64,000 bases of DNA from assembly GCA_022578605.1 (NCBI GenBank), contig MU394065.1, forward strand, positions 186,001-250,000. The letters run 5' to 3'. Numbering within the stretch: the stretch's first letter is position 1; every line of letters starts with the position of its first letter. This stretch comes from Camillea tinctor. Lineage: Eukaryota; Ascomycota; Sordariomycetes; Xylariales; Xylariaceae. The notes under the pieces are model-generated. The model saw only the letters and a program-made list of their open reading frames with translations, ran no database searches and was not told where the DNA came from. A program made the translations under genes and the position numbers. Shown in pieces: positions 48,850-60,574 of the stretch.

Positions 48850-50576
48850 TCAAATCAGTAAGCTGGCTGTCTCCTCAAGTGCCTTGTTCAATAGCTCGGT
48901 TGCAATGGGGTCTTGCGGGTGTATAGCCAGAGCTTCGTGTAAGACCTCAACAGCTTGGTCGAACTTTCCCCCTTGCTCCATGTATATCAGCCCTTTGGCT
49001 GCAAAAATGGCAGCATCTTTGCCACCCTGGCGGAGGACCTCGTCAAACTGTTCTAGAGCCTCCTCATATCGCTTTGCACGCCGGTATGCGTGGGCCAGAT
49101 TCGTGCGTGCCGAGAGCCATGCTAGCGGCTCTGAGTCTATATCCTCTGCCACCTCCAAGGCTTTGAGGAAGAGTGTAGCAGCATCTTGGGGCCGGTCTTG
49201 GTGGTAATAGACGACACCCATTTCATTTAGTAGCAACGGATCGGTTTTACACAAGCCATATGCAGTCTTGAGGAACTCATCAGCCAATGTCATATTGTTG
49301 AGAGCATGGTTTTGCATCCCGAGGAAGACCTGGGGGAGGTGGGTGCCCATGAATAACCGAGCAGCTGTTGAATATGCTGATATCGCTTGATCGTGCTCTC
49401 CTTCCGCAGCAAAAGTGTGGGCAAAGCCAATCCAGGCAGGTCCAAAGTGGGCATCCATCATGCTAGCCTTACTGAAGTACCGTCTTGCCTCGGCAATCTT
49501 ATCTATAGCGAAGTAGTAAATTCCCACGGCAAGCCAGGTGCATGGTTCCTCGGGATGGTTGTCGGCAAGGTCATGTGCTATAAGAAACAACACGTTTTTC
49601 ATCTGAAGCTCATACAGGCAGGCGAGGTGTAAGGGGTATATGCTGAAGTTGTATTTATCCTCCTGAAGGACAGAGTCAGTGATAGCTAGGGCATCTTTGT
49701 ACCTGCATTGGGTGTATAGCAAGTCTGCCCGAGCAAGCAACAGGTCCGGGTTCGAGGAGAGGTTGTAGTGAGTTGATAAGGTCTCACAAGCAGATGTGAA
49801 GGCATCTGGGTTCCGGTATTTAGAAAGCCGGGTGGTATAGAGCATCTTGGTGAATTCGGCGGCCTCTTGAGATGACGATGAATCGCCCGGGACCGTAATA
49901 GCATCGAAATCGAGGGAATCCAGAAATTGCCATTCTTCATCGGGCGACATGAGTGAGTTTTTCATGAGCTGCTGGAAGGCTTCAAAGCATTGTACATCAA
50001 CGCGCACGGCATCTTTGTAGCACTCCTTCGCACGGTCGAATGCATTCTGTTTAGCATAGCATATGCCTCTCAAGAAGCACATGGCGGCTTCGAAGCGTCG
50101 GTTAGCAGTAGCATCCTCCGAACTCTCATCTTTGCGGTCCTGCGTGGTCCTCGAAGCGCCTCTACCGGCGTGTGCGGTGCTGCGGCCGCTTGTGTGGTGC
50201 GTCTTGCGCTTGTGTGCTGGGTTGGCAATGAGATGGGAGGGGTTTCTCTCGCCGAGCACAGCTAGAGCCTCATCAAAGCGAGACTGCTTGATAAAGCAGT
50301 GGGCAGCCAGATACTGACATGAGGGATTCCGGGCGATGAGGTCTTGCTTGGATAGAAAGGATTGTGCCCGGGTGTAGTTGCCGGTAGCAAAGTGAACTTG
50401 GGCGAGCCAGAAGGCATCATTGTCATCATCTACAGACCCGGGTAAGCATGGAATCAGCTGAAGAGAGGCGAGAACCGACTTGTTAAGGCTAGGAGTTTAT
50501 CTCCGATAAAAATGGCCGACTCATATTGAGCTTTATTCAAGGCATCTTGCCTCCACTCGCGAAGGAAGTTTTCCAT
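48850..50576 (-). CDS. Anaphase-promoting complex TPR subunit Cdc16/Cut9 (APC6)
   Basis: Scaffold subunit of the APC/C ubiquitin ligase that drives mitotic exit (nucleus). Exons are 50576-50480 and 50429-48850; the 50-nt intron has donor GTCGGT and acceptor CTGTAG; 558 aa. The start is set by the recognisable N-terminus MENFLREWRQDALNKAQYES, and splicing yields GDKLLALTNDDNDAFWLAQV. TPR repeats follow throughout: FATGNYTRAQSFLSKQDLIA, ARADLLYTQCRYKDALAITD, GIYYFAIDKIAEARRYFSKA, LADEFLKTAYGLCKTDPLLL, NEMGVVYYHQDRPQDAATLF and AYRRAKRYEEALEQFDEVLR. A disordered His/Ser/Arg linker (about residues 97-135) separates the first TPRs from the main array, as in other fungi. It is divergent from the SGNH hydrolase gene. 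Confidence 0.92.
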
Positions 50577-52050
50577 TGGCACGGCCAAGCTGGGAGGTAT
50601 ATAGCTAAGACAACCCCTGTTGTTTTGACGTGGGGTTGGATGGATTTGGTTATTGGGCTTGGATCATCAAGACGCGGTTGGGATGGTAACGGGCACGTTC
50701 AACTCGAGCACGTTGAACTTGAAGCAACAAAAGTTGAATACCTTTTTTTTCTTAATATTTTTCTTCTCTTTCCCCTAGATCGATCAAGCTTCTTGCATTG
50801 TGTTCTTATCCGTTCTGCGTACACATATAATATGTAAAACAAGGGGAAAAGAGAATGGTAGTATACAAGTCAGTCAAAGTATTGTTATTATTATTGTTGT
50901 TGTTGAGGTTGTAGTTGTCGGCAGCTGTTAGTGGGGCTCTCTGCGACCTATAATTTTCTTTTTAGCTTGTGTTCGCCCCGTTTATGAGGCAGTTGGGGGA
51001 TACCTAGGTACCTACCTACCTACCTAACCCAGCACACGTACAATACCTACATACAATACATAGAATGCACGGAGCCTCAGGTCCACTAAAATACCTACAC
51101 AAGGAGCCTTGGCCTCTTGGCTCTTTTCTGATTGTAGTAAAATGTGGACCAGACTAAGGATAAGTGCCTTACAATACGTCAGCTCTTTTCGCTTATCTTA
51201 CTGGGTTATGATTAGATTAAATGTAGATATAGTCACCTACCTTAACTTATAAGTAGAGGTGAGATTGATATGTGTCTATGTAGAGTATATTGTTTTCAAT
51301 TACAATACACTGCTAACTTAACATACATACTTAATAGGGGATGTATGCAAGTATGAAATAAAATCAAAATCGACTATTCAAAATTATACATAATGCAAGT
51401 AATTAATTTACCTACACATAATCCCATAAAAAAAGAACAATGATACCTTCGAAATTCAAAATTGAAAGTCAGGGGGGAGACGGGGCCAAGAGATCTTCCC
51501 CCTTCCTTCCCCCCCTCTTTCTCTCCCTTTATAGCATAACTTAGAGGGTATTTACTGGGTAGTAGTATTAGTATTAGGTGTTAAGCTTAGCTAGGTATGT
51601 AGTACATAGTAACCAACGTGCCGGTTTCCGTGTGTTCCCATCACCACCTGAGCACTTACAACTCATCCAGTCAATCAGGAGCCGTGCCAAGTACTGCTGA
51701 CAAAAAATGCTGTACTTTATCAAGCCCAAATGTTTTATTCTAAATAAGCAAAGGGCTTGTCTCATGATCTTGGCATTCAAGTAGGAACGCGATGGATGCA
51801 TGGACGCCAATAGAAAAAAAAAAGGCGGGTTTTAGGAGGGATGTCTCTCTCTCTTTCTCCCTCAACTCTCACCTTTTCTGATTCAACCCCAGATTCTATC
51901 ACGATATTCTCTACCTACATACTATTTCTCATCAACCTTTCCTTCTTTCATTCACTAATCCTTTTTTATCAATTCATGTATTTCCTAGATCAAGGAAGAA
52001 TCATTTATTTATTGCGTTTCCTGGTAACCGATAACCAGGCTTAGTCCGCC
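50577..52050. promoter_or_regulatory. Divergent spacer, Cdc16 / SGNH hydrolase
   Basis: About 1.5 kb. A hairpin GTTCAAC...GTTGAAC lies at 50697-50718, upstream of Cdc16. A (TTATTA)/(TTG) tract (50880-50910), an AT-rich middle (51190-51440) and a pyrimidine-rich leader (51840-51970) before the hydrolase start follow. No gene seen. Confidence 0.45.
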
Positions 52051-53026
52051 ATGATTGTCCCTAATAAAGCGTCCTACAAATTAATAGCCGCTTCTGTGGT
52101 TGTTCTCGTCTTTCTCAGTAGGATTATATCTTCTACAATACACAAGCACAAGAGTAATCTAACCTAATACCTTACCCATAGTTGGTTTATTCTCCACCTC
52201 TGTCGACGTCGACTACCAATGGAATGGCTTATCCAACGGCCATGGCAGTGCCCACTCCAATGACACCGATGGTGGCGCTATAGCAGGTGGAATACCTTTG
52301 CGCATAATGTTCCTAGGCGCTTCTATAACACGCGGCGAACAATCAACTGGCGACAGAGGTTATCGCCTATACATGCGCGAGAAGCTGACCGCTCTCGGCA
52401 ACCCCGTCAATTGTGTTGGCTTCAATCGTTTCGGCGACTTTGAGGACAACGATCTCGAGGGATACGGGGCTCACCGAGTTCGCGAGATCCACGCTCACGC
52501 CGAGCAAGCTGTTCCGCCACTCCAACCTAACCTTATCATCATACAAGTAGGAACCAGTGACTGTTTCCGCAACGATGAGCCTCTCACTTTGCTTTCCCGG
52601 ATGCGCGACATGGTGGACTATCTGATCGAAGCATCCCCACGTGCGACTATCCTCATGTCCACTCTTGTCACTACTCCGAACTTGGAATTCGAGCCTTGTG
52701 TGTTGAGCGTGAATGCGCAAATCCGACAGGTGGCGAACGACCTTATTCGGGAGAAGAAACCGGTTGCGTTGGCCGAGATGCATTACAACCAAGGGCTACC
52801 AAATCGCCCGACTCCCAATGACTTCGTGCCGGATCAGATACATCCTACCGATGAAGGCTACTTCATGATGGGTGACATTTTCATGGAGACCATCCGCGAG
52901 GTTGAGAAAAAGGGCTTTCTTCAGGCGCCGGAAGATATCGGCATTCCTAATGATGGCAACCATGGAAGAGAGGAGGAGGATAGAATTCGAGAGAAGGCAC
53001 AAGATGAACACCCATTGAACTTGTGA
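52051..53026 (+). CDS. SGNH/GDSL-type esterase with N-terminal signal/anchor
   Basis: Exons 52051-52117 and 52182-53026 (64-nt intron, GTAGGA donor, CTAAC branch); 303 aa. Residues about 9-30 (YKLIAASVVVLVFLIGLF) form one hydrophobic segment: signal peptide or type II anchor. The SGNH fold begins LRIMFLGASITRGEQST, where GASIT is the block-I nucleophile loop with Ser. Block III is IIIQVGTSDCFRND (GTSD in place of GTND), and block V is DQIHPTDEGYF with the Asp-x-x-His pair. The catalytic residues are therefore all present. Fungal relatives deacetylate or hydrolyse esters of polysaccharides or lipids; the substrate is unknown. The C-terminus is charged and probably disordered. The start at 52051 gives an uninterrupted signal segment. 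Confidence 0.85.
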
Positions 53027-54480
53027 AGTGAAATCCGACGCGAGGACTATTTTAGGATCATTACTTTAGCTCAAGTCATTGGGCTTCGGACTCCAGCTCC
53101 ACCAGCCACGACAACCACTAAGCGGAAGTCACCAGGATTCTTGATGTCGTGAATCGCGTTGAAACGTACAATGCACGATATCCAAGGCCTCGAGAAAAAG
53201 GAACCAGTCTGTCTTAGGTGATGTTTCAAGCCTTGTGTTTGTCGTAAGCACACACACTACTCAGCTCTGCGAATATACGCCCTTGGCTTGTCCAAGATCG
53301 ACCGTGGCCTTAGTTAACATCTAGCGCTCGGCTAATTGTTGGAGGTTTATGCTGACACAACATCGGACTGCCATCGATATATGTCTACGCTAATCATTGG
53401 TGCCTCAAAGAGGCCGTAGATGGAAATCTGCGGCTTCCTGCCGTGGCCGCTGTGGTGGAAAGGGGGAGACTCCGAGCCGAATGTTGTTAGGTGTTTGCAT
53501 GCTTCATGATATAACACAACCTTCGACTACCGAGAATGGATTAGTGGTTATACATGTACTCCAGCACATAATAGTTGCAAACAACAACTTAAATAATACG
53601 AGATAATGCATAATACCCATCATTAATACATATCCCTTACACAAATAGGGGAGATAACATCTTTATTCAACGTCATGTGTTCCAAATATCGTTATCTTGT
53701 CATGTTCTACATAATAAAGTCTTACTTTGGGCATAGGCTTCTCCGCCTCCATCATATTGAAACGTTAATTAGCCATGGACATACTAAGATGAACAAAGAT
53801 GTTATGAAGATATAAAATGAGAAAATGGACAACAATATAGGAGGAATCACGTGTTATGTGGTGATGTCTAATTTAGATCCTTTAAATTAGGTATTTGCAT
53901 ATTTGTCTAATAGTAGGGATAATTAAGTAAGAGTTAACATCGTAAGCTTTGCTATAACTTCTTTAAGACGGATAGCAAAACAAAAGATAGAACCTACCTG
54001 CGCTAGAAGCTACTGCTTGAGATGGTTTATTTAATACTGGGAAAGGGTGTTTAGCACAAAGTCGAGTAACAACGCCGTAAAGTAGTTCATCTGTGGTTAG
54101 TCGTTTTACTATAATCCTACGCCTGGCTACGGAATAGAAGAATATTTGTTTTTGTGTCGTTAAATAAACAAATACCCCTTAGATATATTTCATCTAGACA
54201 AATGATAACTACCCCCCTGAGAAGATCTTTTTTCGAAGAACACAGGGCAGAGCAATGGATCACGGAATAACTCATGTTAATGTACACATTTAGAAAAACG
54301 TACCTAATGTACAAAATAAAAGAATCGATTGAAAAAAATATCTAACTTATGTACACGAACGTACTTATGCTTCTCACCCAGAGAGAAGAAAGGACATGAT
54401 ATTCAATGAACTTTTAAAAAAAAAAATGCTAGATAGCCAAAGCAACTCTCGAATGTTAGCTAGCAACAACCCTGGCAATA
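53027..54480. other. Convergent intergenic region with AT-rich core
   Basis: About 1.45 kb. A short minus-strand ORF (53071-53253) is coding-like near its end but lacks recognisable family or start. 53540-54370 is strongly AT-rich, with hairpin arms CTAATTTA (53870-53877) and TAAATTAG (53885-53892). It may be a decayed repeat; no transposase or LTR signature found. Confidence 0.4.
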
Positions 54481-55350
54481 TCAAATAGCCAGTGACAACG
54501 TGCCCGAAGGATAGTCGATGTTCCAGACCGGCTGGGAGTTGAGCTCGGGCATGGAGCCGAGCTGGTGAGGGCACTCAGGGTTGATGCCCGAAGTAGGGTC
54601 CCAGGTGCACTCCTCATCGTAGCCGTGTCGGCAAATAGCGTCATATATGTTATAGAGCTCTGCAAAATAGGGAGTCAGTCATTGCTATACATCGAATAAA
54701 TTTCAACCCTTAAGACCGTATCTTAAGTGAAGTTCGAAAACCCTTCAACCTAGTTATAGTAGGCTCCCCTCTCCCCCCGAGACAAGCTAGAGGTGGAAAA
54801 CAGGGGGGGTATAAGTAAACGACTCCTCCGAAAAAATAAACTCACGGTAATTCTGACGAGCCCAGGAGCTCGCAGGACACGAAACAAGCCAGTTCGGGCT
54901 CGGCGCGGACATGGGGATCTTGAGGCCGCCGGCGGTGCCATTGAAGACATCCGCGCAGGAGCTGATATCGGCGCGCTCCCACGTGGCGGGGATGCCGCCG
55001 CCGGCGGTGGGGGCGTCCACGGCGGAGGAGCCAGTGGACAGGTAGTTCCAGGCGTCGTAGGAGATGTCGTAGGCGCCGCCGGAGGTGTCGATCTGCAGCA
55101 GGTTGACGGAGCGGCCGTTGGCGGTCACGGTCACGCAGGGGCTGTCGCAGTCGGGCGACATGGGCCAGTACGCCACGCGGTTGACGTTGATCTTGCACCC
55201 CAGCACCCCGATCGACGACGAGTACTTGTCGTGCGGCGTGATCGAGATCCCGGTTCCCTGCCGGGTGGAGAAGGAGCGCTTGACCGCCAGGGGGGTGCCG
55301 GCGGCGGAGGAGGCCGCGAGGAGGGTGAGGAGGGCGTTTAGGGTGAGCAT
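54481..55350 (-). CDS. Secreted eight-cysteine protein of unknown function
   Basis: Exons 55350-54846 and 54659-54481 (186-nt intron, GTGAGT donor, TTTTGCAG acceptor); 227 aa. The N-terminus MLTLNALLTLLAASSAAGTP is a classical signal peptide, likely cleaved after AAG or thereabouts, possibly followed by a KR-type propeptide cut (AVKRSFS). The mature protein has eight cysteines, enough for four disulfides: LGCK, PDCDSPC, SSCADV, VSCPA, AICRH, EECTW and PECPH. Motifs are DKYSSSIGVLGCKINVNRVA and SGGAYDISYDAWNYL, then GGGIPATWERADISSCAD. This pattern recalls a fungal secreted family widespread in plant-associated and saprobic ascomycetes; I do not know a proven function. An RlpA-like barrel fold is a guess. 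It has no close neighbour sharing a pathway. Confidence 0.8.
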
Positions 55351-58300
55351 GTTGAGATGGTTGGGGGTATGTATCTGTAAAGATAGACGAATAAAGAGTG
55401 ACTGGTTCTGGTCTAGGGAGCTGTGTTTCCTTGGAGGATAGAAAGGAGGGACTTGTATTTAGAGAAAGGAGCTGGAGCTGATCTATATATGCCTGTGTAT
55501 AGATAGGGGCGTGTGGCAGCTTATGAAGAAGATAAAAAAGGGAGTGAGTGAAGGACTGGTTAGCGAGTATAACGAGTAGTGAATAGCTGCGTTCCATCAT
55601 CAACTCTTATATATCTGTTTCATCTACACAACTACCCGAGCTGCCCGGTGTGAGAATTACGGCATCTCGAGTCATTCGTCACCTCATACTTACCCCTTAC
55701 AGCGTGTAGCCGTCCATCTATCGAGGGCATATACATGGTAAGTCAATGTTACAAAGCTCTAACTCGATCATGACCCTAAAGACACAAAGAGAAGAGTATT
55801 CACTAAGTTGGCAAGGGGAAGCACTACACTAAGATCCTCTAGGATCTAGGGAGCCTTAATGGATGTGTGATCGATGCGAAGGGCTCACGGTGATTAAGTC
55901 AGTAAGTGAGTCGTGAAGTCTCTTGAAACACCTAAGAGCCATTCATATGTGGACGGACCGGAAGAGTTGGAACGTTACTCAGGTACACATGAGGTATTTC
56001 AATCCCTCGAGCCCGAAGAATGTGCTATACCCGCTCTCCAACCAATAGAAGCATCGTGGGCAAGGTATAGGGACCCCAACCAACCAACATATAGGCTCAA
56101 AGGAATGAAAATAGACTATTAGCAGGTTCCTTACATGTGACCCTGGACCCAAGACCCTCCCAAGGACATTGGTAACATATGAGTCTTAAATCGAACTCCC
56201 CAATTAAGCTTATTTCGCCTTGACTTTGTCCGCCATTATTGACATGCTCTCGGTTCCCCGAAGCTTATTTCGTCCCGGAAAGCCTCATCTGCCAACAGCA
56301 CCCTGGTGAATAAGGGTGATAATCCTTCACACCGGACGTCATGTATCCCACAAACAAATAAAAACATGCACGTGGTAATACCGAGACATTTATCTGTCAC
56401 GTTGCATCACCGCCGTGGGAAATTTGAACTAGATGTTCGGCTCAGAACGCGATAGGTCGAATGATACTACATGACCTATACATATACACACGCATCGTGG
56501 CATCTGCAAGTCCCCACGTGCGCGAAAGACAAGAAAAAGGGGAAAACCATGTGTCTCAAAAAGTTTCCGAATTATTCTTTATTTTTTGATTTTCTTTATA
56601 TAAAAATAGCTTGAAGCAGTTCGTCCGGTTTTGTTTTCTTCTACACGGTCTCTCCTACCCGCAAGGGGGAGGGGAAAAGTGTGAGGATTCCAAATCTTAT
56701 TACATTTTGACCTACCTTCCTGAAAAGAAAAAAAAGGGACCAACGCGCTTGGTATAAGAACACAGTCGAAGGGAAAAGTGCGCAATTTTAGGCGTATAAG
56801 AGTATAATACTGGCTCTTTCCACAGTTGAAGCAAACATCGGCCAAGCCCAATTTCTAACTTATCATGCGGAATAATTGATGAATACTGTTGGTCATGAGT
56901 TGTGATGATCGAAGAAAAAAGAAGGATCAGTGTAAGCAACAAGCCATTTCAGTCCCTAAGCAAGCACCCTTTCGGACACTCATCACCGGCCACCATCACT
57001 AATAGGATTACCGTCAAAGAAAGAAAAAGAAAGGCCACCTCCTGCCCAGAAAAGGCATTAATCTCTCGAAGAGCGAAATGCTTCCGGGCTACCCCTCATG
57101 CTTTAAACTAGGCAAGGGGATTTAATTGCCCTAGCAAGTCCCTGGTGACTTGGGATATGATCGCAGCGAGGATGATGACGACTTCAGCAGGGGTCACGAC
57201 AAGGTACTCCGTAAGGGAGATTGTGATTATATATAACTTTAAGGTACAGAGACACTAGGTCAGGTAGATCCCGCTCTAGCTTATTTTCTTGGGGTCGATA
57301 ATTCAAGCCATCCTTTAATATAACTACTAGCGGCTGGACGTGGGGATGGGTTACCGAATACCGAAAGTACCCAGGTGATATAGTAGAACGATCCTAACAT
57401 ATATATTATACGTTGAATCTTACATCTTTCACGTCTGAGGGATTTTCCAAACTGCAAACTAATAACTAACTTTTGTATTCTGGGTACCTGTCTGACTATC
57501 TAACTATCTAACTTAACGGCCAATGGAAAAGCATTGAGCGAAACTACTTGATTCTTGTTGGTTGATGTGTTTGGGGGATCTCTCTCTCTACCTCGACTAT
57601 ATCGAGGCCTCACGGGGGTGAAAACAGAGATTGGTTGGGTTGTCCGTCAATCAGTTTTATAGTAGGTATCAAGGGGGAAAAAAAAGCAAAGATATTATGT
57701 TATATAAGAAAGGTCGAGCGAGCGACAAGAAAGGAAAGCAAATAAACCCCGGCTCTGCCGAAAATGAAGAAGAGGAAGAAGAAATGGTGAGGGAAATAAA
57801 ACGACAAAACAGATGTTATGCAAAGAACCAGGGAATAAAGGAAAAAGGAAAAATAGAAAAAGACAAGGAAATTAGGTCAAGAACTCCTCTCTCCTTATCT
57901 TCCGCCAAATATGTAAGAGAGGAAAATAACACAAAGAAAGGAAACCCTAGTCCTATCTCTTCCACATATCCCAAACCAACAGACTCCTATCCTTGACACC
58001 CCCCCTTCCTGCCACACTTTAACCTTATCCTCCATTCCATTCCATCCATTCCATCCATATCCATCGCACATGTGAACATTCGTACAATAATATAAAGCGA
58101 AAAAACATTTCCCACCCCCGTTTCCCTTTCTCCTGACAGATGCACCTTTCCTTCCGTAAGACCGCGTGGAACAAAATCAAAGAAAAAGAAGAAAAAGAAG
58201 AAGAAAAAACCGAGTGACATGCTTACCCCCCCTTTTCCCTCATACATCTTACACTAAACACAAAGAACAGACTCCCTCCGACAAAGTCACGGTGCCTCCC

Positions 58301-58368
58301 CCTTCTCTCCGTGAAAAAAAAAAGGATACGCCATATATAGGGAATCAAAGAAAAATCGGCTCCCTTAC
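55351..58368. other. Gene-free region of about 3 kb
   Basis: Upstream region of the secreted-protein gene and 3' flank of the kinase. ORFs at 55913-56122 and 57631-57996 are short; the second is an A-rich purine tract and not credible. The motif TACTCCGTA lies at 57205-57213. Confidence 0.45.
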
Positions 58369-60574
58369 TCACGACCCGGGCCACCGCAACCTCAGCCCGT
58401 CGACCCACCGGCTGTACAGCACGTCCGAGAGCTGCTTGCAGTGCTCCATGCCGGGCTGCGCCGCGCGGCCGGGGTACTTGGCCTGCAGCGCTATCTTCTC
58501 GGCGTACTCTCCTCTCTCGCGGTCGCGGTCCCTCCGCGGGCTGCTGGCGCTGTGATTGCTAGTCACGCTCTCCTGGCGTCTGCGGTGGTGGTTGTGGTAG
58601 TGGTTCTTCAGGTGTGGGTTGCCCGGGGTGGAAGTGACGACGTTGAGCTTAGCGGGGCTCGCGGGCTGCGATGTGGGCGCAGGCTTGACGATGACTGTGC
58701 TGGCTGGGACGTTATTGTTGTTGGCTTTGTTGTTATTGCCATCAACTGCTGCCGAGGGCTTCTCTTTCATGGGAGATGATAGTGGGGTGGTGGGGTTCTG
58801 CAAGAATGCGTTGGAGAGCCTGCTGTCTTGTGCGATGGTCGAGTTGAGGTTGCGCAGTAGGTGATATGCGCCCTCGGGGTCCACCGAATCGAGCACAGCA
58901 AAGGCATCAGATAAGCGGGCGAGGGCTTCGCGCTTGGCTAGGCTGGACGTCTGCGCGTGGAGCTCCGCGAGAGTGGGCTCGACGGCCTTGGAATAAAGAC
59001 GTCGGCCCAGCACCGCCTCCTTGCTTGTGACCTCTACCGCACCCGGGTGTTTATTCTCATCCGCAACCGTGTCCGACGAGAATGAGGAGAGCGCTTGGTT
59101 AGAAGTAGAGCTGTCGGACGGGACCCTCTTGAATAGACGCTGCGATGAGCCAGAATTGCCAAAGGACAAGTCTGGCTGGAGTGGTCGCCGTAATGCTGGA
59201 GTTGGAGAAACTGGCGCAGCCCGAGCGTTTGCTCCCTGCGCTACTGACGGTTGTCTACGCATAGTAGCTCTGCGCATGGTGACAGGGGCAGGCGAAGTCG
59301 AGGGTTGGAGAGGGGCATCTTTGAGGTCCATACGGCGCAACGCTTCTTCAGTAGAGAAGATAGACGATGGCTTCCGTGACTTAACCGTTGTCTTTTTAGG
59401 CATGACAGATCTGACGGTATCAAAGACCCACTCATCATCCTCGTCCCTTGGCGAAAAGTCCTGCAACGTTTCCTGGTAGAAGGCCCTATTCTTCTTCCTA
59501 GTCTTCGAAGCATCATATACACGCCGGCGCTCGATTAGTTCCTGGAGAGCCTCTACCTTTCCTGCCGACCTAATAAACCGGTGTCTTAACAGGTCCTTTG
59601 CGGAGGGTCTTCGGTCTGGGTCTTTCATAAGACATTGTGCAATGAAGTCCTTGAACTCCCTAGAAAAGTTGCCTTCTAATCTAGGCGGGGCATTCTTTGG
59701 GATGTGGAATAGGGCTTTCATGGGATGGAGATGGGCATGCGGCGGCTCGCCGTGTGCCATCTCAAGTGCAGTGATGCCGAGTGACCAGATGTCGGCCTTG
59801 AAATCATATCCAGACTGTTGTATGACCTCAGGGGCCATCCAAAAAGGGGTACCTACAAAAGTGTTCCGCTGGGACTTGATGTTGGTAAGTTGTGCAGCAA
59901 CGCCGAAGTCCGCCAGCTTGACTTTGCCCGTCTCGGACAATAGAATGTTAGCAGCCTTGATGTCTCGGTGGATCTTGCCTTCAGCATGAAGGTAATCAAG
60001 ACCACGGAGGAGTTCACGGCATATGATAGCTATGTGGACCTCGCTAAACGCACAAGGCTCAGGTTTAAGCTGCGAAGGATAACTTGTTAGGCAAAAGAAA
60101 CTGAATTGGGGGTTAGAGAATAATTTACCAAGTCAAGACATGATCCACCACCAAGATACTCCATCACTATCCAAAGCTTGCTCCCTCGGAGGAAGCTTGC
60201 TTTGTATTGGGTGACATAGGAGCTTGCACATGTGCTCAGCACTGAGATCTCGGCTTGTATGTCTTGGATATCATCTTCAGTTGATTCCAGATCAATCTGC
60301 AATATTAGAGTCAGTAACCAGTCTTGGCTATCGCAGGGGGGATGTGCGCAATCGCATGCGCCACAGCTTGAGTACTTACATGTTTGATAGCGACGATTTC
60401 GCCTGTTACCTTTTCAATGCCCTTGAACACTACACCGAAGCTGCCACCTAAAATGGAAAAAAATAAGTATATGTTATAAAAAAGGAATAATTATGCTGAT
60501 GAATCATGCAATGATCACTTACGGCCGAGTTCCTCGAGAACTTGGTAATGACTAGCGATGGCCTCGTCCGCCAT
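58369..60574 (-). CDS. GCK-III Ste20-like serine/threonine kinase (Sps1/Kic1/MST type)
   Basis: Cytosolic kinase of the germinal-centre kinase group, whose fungal members act in septation and polarity signalling. Exons 60574-60523, 60447-60380, 60296-60129 and 60069-58369; donors GTAAGT, GTAAGT and GTAAAT; 662 aa. The catalytic domain (about 9-262) is complete: P-loop [17 protein letters not shown] with the lysine, [11 protein letters not shown] (catalytic D132), DFG at 150-152, and [13 protein letters not shown], the GCK-family activation-loop signature. The rest is disordered Ser/Pro-rich with a poly-Asn segment and a His/Arg run. A conserved C-terminal patch ([20 protein letters not shown]) closes the protein. 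The stop TGA at 58371-58369 lies inside a GTGAGT donor-like site, so an alternative 3' end is possible. Confidence 0.9.

Noticed and set aside
54793..55341. 182-codon plus-strand ORF (Gly/Ala-rich) opposite the secreted-protein gene
   Set aside because: Antisense shadow of a GC-rich coding exon; the opposite strand has a signal peptide and cysteine pattern.
57631..57996. 121-codon Lys/Glu-rich ORF
   Set aside because: Produced by a purine-rich tract; no family likeness.
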